NCBI GenBank assembly: GCA_016938095.1
Contig: JAFGVG010000117.1
Span: 1-10,789, forward strand
DNA: 10,789 bases
Direction: 5' to 3'
Source of the DNA: Bacteroidales bacterium
GTDB taxonomy: Bacteria > Bacteroidota > Bacteroidia > Bacteroidales > UBA10428
Both the position numbers and the translations under genes were made by a program. Positions within the stretch are counted from its first letter, which is position 1; the number at the start of each line of letters is the position of its first letter. The notes beneath the pieces were generated by a model. It saw only the letters and a program-made list of their open reading frames with translations, was not told where the DNA came from and made no database searches. Below are positions 1-6,357 of the stretch, one piece after another.

Positions 1-207
1 CAAAACCTGAAACAGGCTCAAGCCTGGTACAACAAAGGGCTTAAAGAATTAGCACCCTTTGGCGAATATGGTGACGAATTTGCAGCATATGGCTATTTTG
101 GGCTAAGCCGGATCAGCGAGGCCAACGGCGACAAACAAAACCGGCGCATTTACCGGAAAAAAGCAATGGATGCGGCCGACTTCAAAGAAGTTAATTTCGA
201 CAACTGA
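1..207 (+). CDS. C-terminal end of a TPR-like protein (5' partial)
   Basis: An open frame enters from the left edge in phase 1 and ends at TGA 205-207, giving 68 residues. The visible part looks like helical repeat sequence: a helix with the pattern AQAWYNKGLKEL, then a second with AAYGYFGLSRI, the small-large-small spacing (Y, G, A) typical of tetratricopeptide helices, followed by a basic helix with RIYRKKAMDAA and a short polar tail ending in FDN. TPR domains mediate protein contacts. The N-terminal part, which would tell what the protein does, is outside the window. No signal or membrane segment is visible. It lies 63 bases upstream of the beta-barrel gene on the same strand and could be co-transcribed with it. 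The reading frame is certain; the TPR assignment is moderate, and a catalytic domain followed by a TPR tail is possible. Confidence 0.6.
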   Translation, partial: QNLKQAQAWYNKGLKELAPFGEYGDEFAAYGYFGLSRISEANGDKQNRRIYRKKAMDAADFKEVNFDN

Positions 208-222
208 TTGCGTTTTACGCAA
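208..222. other. Small perfect hairpin right after a stop codon
   Basis: TTGCGT (208-213) and ACGCAA (217-222) form a perfect 6-bp stem around a TTT loop, starting one base after the TGA of the TPR-like gene. There is no T-tract after the stem, so it does not meet the pattern of an intrinsic terminator. It could be a weak terminator, an mRNA-end structure or chance. Confidence 0.25.
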
Positions 223-270
223 CCATTCAGGTTCAAACTCCGTCCTTACTCAGAACGCCAATACTTTGTT

Positions 271-885
271 ATGAAAAAAATCAAATTAGTGTTACTCTCA
301 CTGGTTATAACCGGATGTTCTGTTTTTGCCCAGGGAAATGAATCGTCTGATGCTGACCACTTTTTTATAGGTCTCTATTATGCCGGATTTGGTGAAAATG
401 ATATTTTCCGATCGGATGAACTGGATGGCACACCTTACTATAACGGTAAAAACTACTTTTCGCTGGGTGTTAACAGTGTATTGGCACTGAATCGGTGGCT
501 CAACTTTGAATCGGGTGTTGGCTTTGTCAGACACCGGTATACCGTCACCCCCAATCTTCCACCCACCTACGACAATGAAACCAAAGAATATTCATTGTCT
601 ATTCTCGAGATTCCGGTTACCCTACGCGCCACCATCCTGCGGTACGGATTTGTTAATGGAGGAATGCTGATTGATATGGATATTTCAGGTTCAAGCCAAG
701 TCGACAGCCAAACCGGACTTGGGTGGGTGCTGGGCCTGGGACTTCAATATACCTTTAAGAAAGGCATCATGGTGTATGTTAACCCTTATGCCAAAACACA
801 TGCTTTTATACCTTTTACCGCTGAAAAATACCCTCAAAAAGTATGGGAGTCTGGTTTCCGGTTGGGTGTTATGTATGCGCTGTAA
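271..885 (+). CDS. Outer-membrane beta-barrel protein, PorT/OmpA-like
   Basis: A 204-residue exported protein. The start chosen is ATG 271 because a signal peptide follows at once: MKKIK, a hydrophobic stretch (LVLLSLVITG), then CSVFAQ. The frame is also open from TTG 208, but that would put 21 charged or aromatic residues before the signal, which is unlikely. Cleavage by signal peptidase I near FAQ is the likely reading; ITGC around Cys16 also fits a lipobox, so a lipoprotein form cannot be excluded. The mature part has alternating aromatic and polar strands (for example FFIGLYYAGFG, FESGVGFVRHRY, GWVLGLGLQYTF) and ends in a hydrophobic strand, GFRLGVMYAL, as outer-membrane barrels do. Length and pattern match the eight-strand 'outer membrane protein beta-barrel' group (PF13568-like) common in Bacteroidota. 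Precise function unknown. It converges with the efflux operon, with 9 bases between the stop codons. Confidence 0.72.
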   Translation: MKKIKLVLLSLVITGCSVFAQGNESSDADHFFIGLYYAGFGENDIFRSDELDGTPYYNGKNYFSLGVNSVLALNRWLNFESGVGFVRHRYTVTPNLPPTYDNETKEYSLSILEIPVTLRATILRYGFVNGGMLIDMDISGSSQVDSQTGLGWVLGLGLQYTFKKGIMVYVNPYAKTHAFIPFTAEKYPQKVWESGFRLGVMYAL

Positions 886-899
886 ACATACCATTTACA
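881..899. other. Inverted repeat holding the two convergent stop codons
   Basis: TGTAAA (881-886) and TTTACA (894-899) are exact reverse complements around a 7-base spacer. The left arm contains the TAA of the beta-barrel gene (883-885) and the right arm the complementary TAA of the ABC-2 permease (895-897). The symmetric position suits a bidirectional transcript end, but the stem is only 6 bp, AT-rich and lacks a T-run, so its terminator role is weakly supported. No better terminator is visible at this convergent junction. Confidence 0.25.
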
Positions 900-1602
900 C
901 AAATCGCTCGCGATGTTGCAAGTTGATTAGGCCCCAAAGCAGCGCTATCATTGAGCCAATCCCTAGAATCAGCCTGTTTTGTTTGACCACATTCTGCCAT
1001 ACCGAAAGGCTCATGTCAATCGGTGTATTATAAGGATTCAGAAACAGGTTCCATTTGCTGTTGGCCAGCGGTTCGTTCATCATAAAAAAAAGCAGGCATA
1101 CTACAATTACGGCAACAGCTGCACCATTTCCGTTCCGGACAATGGTTGTAAACAAAAAGGATAAGCAGGCCAGGAAAAAAAGCGGACTCATAAGTTGAAT
1201 CACCATAAAAAGTACAGGTATCCGTACCACCGAAAACCATGATATGGCGGCCATGACCAATAATAAGCAAAACAACAGCAATACCGACAGAAAGAATCTC
1301 AGGATATATACTTTATACCGGTAATTGGGAACACCAAAAATAATCTCCAGCATACGGGCATCTTTATCATTCTGAATGTTGTATAGAACAGGATAAAACA
1401 TTACCAGAATACCCGGTAAAAGCAACAGGTCATATATATCATCGATAACAGAAGCGTTGTCCTGCAATACCATAATGGTTACAACAACCATGAAGAATAA
1501 CAATGCTGAGATGAGAAAGTAAACAAACTTTCCTGAGAAAATGATTTTCAGGTTAACGGAAGCTGTGTTAAATAGAAGCCCTATGCGTTCGCTAAGTTTC
1601 AT
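895..1602 (-). CDS. ABC-2-type transporter permease subunit
   Basis: A 235-residue integral membrane protein with about six hydrophobic segments (residues near 26-47, 55-76, 99-122, 130-155, 159-176, 209-227). The layout, including the polar stretch NIQNDKDARMLEIIFGVP after segment 2, is that of ABC-2-family permeases, in which this cytoplasmic coupling region meets the ATPase. It has no nucleotide-binding site of its own. ATG 1602 (MKLSERIGLL) is preferred as start. An in-frame ATG at 1638 would add 12 residues (MNNEQLTINNEG) encoded entirely by a heptamer repeat, so that extension is probably not conserved protein. GAAGGA lies directly against the 1602 start, too close for an ideal ribosome site. 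The gene follows the RND-ABC fusion with a junction of at most 39 bases, so the fused ATPase domain is its obvious partner. Substrate unknown. Confidence 0.8.
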   Translation of the reverse strand: MKLSERIGLLFNTASVNLKIIFSGKFVYFLISALLFFMVVVTIMVLQDNASVIDDIYDLLLLPGILVMFYPVLYNIQNDKDARMLEIIFGVPNYRYKVYILRFFLSVLLLFCLLLVMAAISWFSVVRIPVLFMVIQLMSPLFFLACLSFLFTTIVRNGNGAAVAVIVVCLLFFMMNEPLANSKWNLFLNPYNTPIDMSLSVWQNVVKQNRLILGIGSMIALLWGLINLQHRERFV

Positions 1603-1605
1603 TCC

Positions 1606-1654
1606 TTCATTGTTAATTGTTAATTGTTCATTGTTCATTGTTCATTGTTCATTG
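1606..1654. repeat. Heptamer tandem repeat, seven units of TTMATTG
   Basis: Seven head-to-tail 7-base units on the + strand: TTCATTG, TTAATTG, TTAATTG, then TTCATTG four times, with no gaps. On the transcribed strand the units read CAATGAA or CAATTAA. The array encodes the last residues and the TGA stop (1642-1644) of the fusion gene and fills the space before the ABC-2 permease start at 1602. Because 7 is not a multiple of 3, each unit shifts the frame, so the array supplies stop codons in all frames and an ATG in every CAATGAA unit. A related array lies at 10587-10628. Confidence 0.93.
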
Positions 1655-4600
1655 CCTAACAGGGAAAGGTAAGCATCTTCGAGATTTGCCTTTACAGGCC
1701 TTGCTCCCTGAACCGGAGAACTATCGGCCAGGCAACGAACCCTTATGTTATCGCCATCGCGCATATGGTGAACAATAACATACTGTTCCCTGAAGGACTC
1801 AAAAGTTGTCATATTCATGTCCACCATCCATACCTTACCTTCGGCTTTGCGTGCCATATGAACCGGCTCGCCCAGGTACACCAGCTCGCCGCTGCGCACC
1901 ACGCCCACCTGATTACATGAGCTGGCGACATCTTCGATGATATGGGTGGAAAAAACAACAATCCGGTCGCGGCTCAGCTCAACAAGCAGGTTACGGAAAC
2001 GTATGCGTTCGCGTGGATCGAGTCCGGCTGTTGGTTCATCCACCACCAATATACGGGGCAAATGCAGCAGAATCTGCGCAATTCCAATCCTTTGCTTCAT
2101 ACCGCCTGAAAACGAGCCGATCTTCTCGTGCTGATGAGCTGTCATGTGCACGGCATTGAGCACATAGGTAATACGTGCATCACGTTGTTCGCGCCGGTAT
2201 ATTTTTTTCAGCACAGCCATGTAATTCAGAAATTCCCAGGCAGTCAGGTTTTCGTACATCCCAAATTCCTGCGGCAGGTAGCCAATCAGTCCCTGTAATT
2301 CTTCGCGTTTGGTTCGGGTATCCCATTCATTAATGGTAATCTGACCATAGCTGGGTTCGAGTATGCCACATATAATGCGCATCAGTGTGGATTTGCCGGC
2401 ACCATTGGGACCCAGCAATCCAAACATACCATGGTCGATGGTAAACGAAACACCTTTAAGGGCTTTAAACGGCTTTTTCTTTGTTCCAATCAGCGGTATC
2501 CACATCACCAGCTTGTAATAAGCCTTCCGGAGCCCGATGAATCTGCCCTGTAAGCGGTTGATGTTGACCTTCTCCTGATTTAACCTGTCGGCGGTTTTCT
2601 TAATCATCAACAGCACATACCACAACAATGCTGCGGGAATGACCAGCCCAATCAGTTTATACTTTAAATAGAATAGTATCATGAAAACCGCGGGTAAGCC
2701 CCAAAACAGAAAAGTATACAACCATTGGGCCAACCGGGTGTACCACTTTCCGCTACCCCCGTGTAACAGGTCCGAGGTATATTTCTGCACCGGTGCAACA
2801 GCTGATAATACCATCAGGTACAACCCAACCGGCAGTATAAAAAACCAGAATCCCTTTTCGAGAAAGAAATAAACAAAATATACAACAAAGCCGATCAGGG
2901 GAAGTTGCCATACCAGGTAATCGAAATCGGCCGGTTTGGTATAGGTTCGTTGTATTCCCATCCGCCGCCGTATGGCAAGGCCCGATTTCCATTCCCGGAC
3001 AAACCTGCTGTCGCGGTCGTATATTTTTACCAGGTTTCTGACCCGTATGTGCAGCGGTTGACTTTCATCGATAAGCTTTTCATTTGCCTTTCGCAGACTG
3101 TTTTGCACAAAATAAAGTGTTGCCGGTGTGAGAATAATCAGCAACAGAAAGTCTATGATCTTCCAAACCAGCGTGTCAACGCCTGTATATATGAGATAAC
3201 CCAGTGACAGGTAGACAGCCAGTATAAGAATTTTCTTAGCCCATGACAATGCACCCATCCAATGTATGGCATTGTTTATACCCGTATTAAGGGTAGGAAT
3301 AAATACCAGGGTCAGTAAGGTACTCAGGCCGAGACCACCTATAATGGTAATGGCAAATGGAGCACCAACCTCGGTTACATACTCGGCCTTACCCATAGCC
3401 AAAGGTATCAGTGCTATGATGGTAGTGACTGAGGTGATAAGAATTGGCCGCACCCTGGCCAAACCGGCCATCATAAGCGACCGTGAATGCCGGTAACCCT
3501 GTTTGTTAAGTACACCGGCATAATCGAGCAATATAATGCCATTGTTTACTACAATACCGATCAGAATTACCAGTCCGGTAAGGGTATTGGCATTGAGAAG
3601 GGAATTTCCGGTAAGGATGAGTGCCAACAGCGATCCGATGGCTGCCAGGGGTATTGCGAACAGAATTACCACCGGACGCGTGAAAGATTCAAATACCGAC
3701 GCAAGGATCATGTAGATGAGTACCAGTGCGGCAAGTATCAGGAATTTAAAATCGCTCAGGTCCTGCTCTTCATGTTCGATTTCCGCGGTTATCCCCGAAG
3801 GCATAACAACATTACTTAACAGATTTTCCACTTCGAGTCGCGATACTGCCAGCAGGTCCTTATCATCCAATACCTGTCGGATAAAACTATAAGTTACATC
3901 GAGTTGTTTCGACTGATTAATGCGTTTAATGGCCGGCACACCATCCGTGAATTGAAAGGATGTAATCTGCTGCAACTCAAACAATGCCTCATTCCTTCCC
4001 TTTACGGAAAGTTTCTTCAAATCGTTCAAATTTCGTTCGGGTTGTTCTACGGGCTTTTCTGTCCTTAACTGAATATCGTATTCGTCGGTACCCTGCTTCA
4101 GTTTTATACCGGTAGAAACCACATTTGAAAATGAGTTAAGCTCAGATAAAACCGATGCTGCCTGTATATCATATAAGGCCATTACTTCCTTGTCGAAGTT
4201 CATCAATACTTCGGGTTGTGCCGAGGGTATGTTAATGTTAACCTGTTCAACCGATTGCTGTTGCGACAAGTAGTATTTTACCAGGTTGGCCTGTGTAACC
4301 AACTGATCATAATCCTCTCCTTTAATGATTATTTTTTCTGATTGCGTGCCAATTCCCATAAGGCCTTCAATACCATCATCGCTGTTCTGCCCTCTGCCTC
4401 CAAAATGACGGGCCGAAGGAGAGGGTTCCCAGCTGAAATCGCCAGGCTCAAGCCCGGCCATACTGTTCATGATTTCCTGTCGTATCTTAGGAATACTGTA
4501 ATTTCTGACCTTTTTGTATTCCTTTTGCAATACAACCGTAATTTGGGCTTCGCCGGCATATACCTGACTGATAATGTCTTTTTTTTCCTGTAGATTTTCA

Positions 4601-6348
4601 AGTCGTTTCTCGGCATCAGCTACCAGCAGATCGGTATTCTCAAGTGTTGTTCCACCGGGCATGGTCAGGTACATGTTAAGCTCAACCACCTCGGGCTCCT
4701 GCAGGTTAATAAAACTCAAGCCCAGGCTTATCAGCAAGGTGGTAAAGAATACGCCCAATGCTGCCATGGCAGTAGCGGCAGGATTACGCATGCAGGTTTT
4801 CAGCATCACCCGGTAGATCTGTATAATCCGGTTCTGAAAATGGATGGCACTGAAGCTGGCCTGTTGCCGCTCAAGACCGGGTTTAAGGATGCTGTGTGTA
4901 ATCATGGGGATTAACAACATGGCCACTATAAGCGAAACCAGCAAGGTTGATATTATGGAAATGCCTATATGTTTACCCATAATGGCTACCAGAAAATTTT
5001 CAGAAAAGGCAAATGGCGTAAAAATGATAATGGTGGTAAGTGTTGCGGCAAAAACCGACCGCCATACCTCGCCTGTTCCCTGTAAAACAGCTTTGTCGAT
5101 TTCTACTTTTTGACCTGCCAACCGGTAGATATTTTCCATAACCACCACGCTGTTGTCGAGTAACATGCCAATAGCAAGTGCCATGCCCAGCAGGGTCAGA
5201 CTGTTTATGGAAATTCCGGCGGCATAGAAAAAGTTAAACGCGGTGTACACCGAAATGGGCATGGCTAATCCAATGGCCAAAACCAGACGTATATTTTTGA
5301 GGAAGATCCAGAGGATAAAAATAGCGAGCACTCCGCCTGTCAGCGCAAGTTGCATGATCAAATTAATGTTTCGTTCCATGCGATCAGCCGCATTCTGCTC
5401 AATCACAATTTCAACATCCTTGTACTGTAATTCCTTGTTAAGCGTGGTAATCTGATCTTTCACCCGGTGCGAAAGGTCAATCATATTGGACTGTGTATCA
5501 CGGGTGAGTTCAATGGTCACGGCTTCTTTTCCGTTAACCCTGCTGTAAGACTCCTGATCTTTGTATCCAAAATGAATGGTTGAAACATCTTTTAACTTCA
5601 CTGATCCAGGCTCCTTTACAACCAGGTTGCCAATTGCTTCCAGGTTATTGTATTCAGCAATTACATTTACAAACACCATCCGGTTTTCGCTGGTTACTTT
5701 TCCGGCAAAGGTTCGTGCACGGCTATTCTGACTGATAACACTTCTTATGCTGGCCGGCGTAATGCCATATGACTTGCATACCGCATCATTCAGCCTTATC
5801 TCAACTGTCTTTTCACGTCCCCCGAAAACAGCTGCATTGGCTATTCCATTTACATTCAATAATCTGTTGTGAATGTCCCTGTCTACCACTTCGCGAACAC
5901 GGTCTACCCCGCCACCGCCCCTAACCTGCAGCGTCATCAGGCTGTTATTGATCATTTCCATGTCGAACCGTAAGGCCTGAACATAAAAATCAGCAGGAAT
6001 AGCACGCCTGACCTCTTCAACCTTTTCCAACAACTTGAGGTAAGCAACTTTAGTGTTGGTGTGATGCCTGTATGAAATTTGGATAAAGGCCTGCTGCTCA
6101 CCAATGGTCGACTCAATTTTTTCCACTCCTTTAAGTGTACCTATAGCGCCTTCAAGCGGTATTACGGCTTGGTTTTCAATGTTCTTCGGGTCTGTTTCCA
6201 TGGCAGCGCCCACCTGGACAAAAAGATAAGGAATCTGGGCATTTGGCAACAGTTCTACCGGCAGCTGACGGTAAGAAAAGAACCCCAGCATGGTAAGACC
6301 GGTAAAAAACATGGCAATCAGAACCTTCCGTTGGATGATGAATCTCAT
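1642..6348 (-). CDS. RND efflux permease fused to extra membrane segments and an ABC ATPase domain
   Basis: One uninterrupted 1568-residue frame. Residues about 1-1020 are a full RND permease of the AcrB superfamily: first membrane helix near the N-terminus, two large periplasmic loops, and helices including about 331-350 (TM2), 356-375 (TM3), 383-405 (TM4) and 868-886 (TM8). TM4 has GMLLDNSVVVMEN with Asp398 matching the proton-relay Asp407 of AcrB and Asn399 in place of Asp408; TM10 has VVNNGIILLDY with Asn935 near the place of AcrB Lys940, a variation common outside the enterobacterial pumps. Residues 1040-1082, 1145-1184 and 1208-1249 form three hydrophobic hairpins, absent from ordinary RND pumps of about 1030 residues. 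Residues about 1294-1505 are a complete ABC ATPase: Walker A GPNGAGKST (1313-1321), Q-loop Gln1360, signature FSGGM (1413-1417), Walker B with Asp1437-Glu1438, D-loop Asp1444, H-loop His1469, then the C-terminal tail usual in ABC-2 ATPases. Start ATG lies 9 bases after the preceding RND gene. The fusion is directly visible; coupling of the two energy sources is inference. Confidence 0.93.
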   Translation of the reverse strand: MRFIIQRKVLIAMFFTGLTMLGFFSYRQLPVELLPNAQIPYLFVQVGAAMETDPKNIENQAVIPLEGAIGTLKGVEKIESTIGEQQAFIQISYRHHTNTKVAYLKLLEKVEEVRRAIPADFYVQALRFDMEMINNSLMTLQVRGGGGVDRVREVVDRDIHNRLLNVNGIANAAVFGGREKTVEIRLNDAVCKSYGITPASIRSVISQNSRARTFAGKVTSENRMVFVNVIAEYNNLEAIGNLVVKEPGSVKLKDVSTIHFGYKDQESYSRVNGKEAVTIELTRDTQSNMIDLSHRVKDQITTLNKELQYKDVEIVIEQNAADRMERNINLIMQLALTGGVLAIFILWIFLKNIRLVLAIGLAMPISVYTAFNFFYAAGISINSLTLLGMALAIGMLLDNSVVVMENIYRLAGQKVEIDKAVLQGTGEVWRSVFAATLTTIIIFTPFAFSENFLVAIMGKHIGISIISTLLVSLIVAMLLIPMITHSILKPGLERQQASFSAIHFQNRIIQIYRVMLKTCMRNPAATAMAALGVFFTTLLISLGLSFINLQEPEVVELNMYLTMPGGTTLENTDLLVADAEKRLENLQEKKDIISQVYAGEAQITVVLQKEYKKVRNYSIPKIRQEIMNSMAGLEPGDFSWEPSPSARHFGGRGQNSDDGIEGLMGIGTQSEKIIIKGEDYDQLVTQANLVKYYLSQQQSVEQVNINIPSAQPEVLMNFDKEVMALYDIQAASVLSELNSFSNVVSTGIKLKQGTDEYDIQLRTEKPVEQPERNLNDLKKLSVKGRNEALFELQQITSFQFTDGVPAIKRINQSKQLDVTYSFIRQVLDDKDLLAVSRLEVENLLSNVVMPSGITAEIEHEEQDLSDFKFLILAALVLIYMILASVFESFTRPVVILFAIPLAAIGSLLALILTGNSLLNANTLTGLVILIGIVVNNGIILLDYAGVLNKQGYRHSRSLMMAGLARVRPILITSVTTIIALIPLAMGKAEYVTEVGAPFAITIIGGLGLSTLLTLVFIPTLNTGINNAIHWMGALSWAKKILILAVYLSLGYLIYTGVDTLVWKIIDFLLLIILTPATLYFVQNSLRKANEKLIDESQPLHIRVRNLVKIYDRDSRFVREWKSGLAIRRRMGIQRTYTKPADFDYLVWQLPLIGFVVYFVYFFLEKGFWFFILPVGLYLMVLSAVAPVQKYTSDLLHGGSGKWYTRLAQWLYTFLFWGLPAVFMILFYLKYKLIGLVIPAALLWYVLLMIKKTADRLNQEKVNINRLQGRFIGLRKAYYKLVMWIPLIGTKKKPFKALKGVSFTIDHGMFGLLGPNGAGKSTLMRIICGILEPSYGQITINEWDTRTKREELQGLIGYLPQEFGMYENLTAWEFLNYMAVLKKIYRREQRDARITYVLNAVHMTAHQHEKIGSFSGGMKQRIGIAQILLHLPRILVVDEPTAGLDPRERIRFRNLLVELSRDRIVVFSTHIIEDVASSCNQVGVVRSGELVYLGEPVHMARKAEGKVWMVDMNMTTFESFREQYVIVHHMRDGDNIRVRCLADSSPVQGARPVKANLEDAYLSLLGNEQ

Positions 6349-6357
6349 AATGTGGTT

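Noticed and set aside
208..222. Hairpin TTGCGT-TTT-ACGCAA as an intrinsic terminator
   Set aside because: No T-tract follows and the stem is only 6 bp; listed as a low-confidence structure only.
208..270. Upstream TTG start (208) extending the beta-barrel protein by 21 residues
   Set aside because: The extension is polar and aromatic and would precede a clear signal peptide starting at ATG 271.
671..1033. A 120-residue + strand open frame across the convergent junction
   Set aside because: It overlaps the beta-barrel gene in another frame and is antisense to the permease; its composition shows no domain or signal peptide.
1603..1638. ATG 1638 as the main start of the ABC-2 permease
   Set aside because: The 12 added residues are pure heptamer-repeat translation ending at a normal start, so they are unlikely to be conserved protein; kept only as a possible coupled start.
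5152..5157. Asn399 (and Asn414 in the other pump) as a sign of a dead RND transporter
   Set aside because: The first Asp of the AcrB Asp407-Asp408 pair is kept in both, and Asp-Asn at this place is common in otherwise intact Bacteroidota RND permeases.
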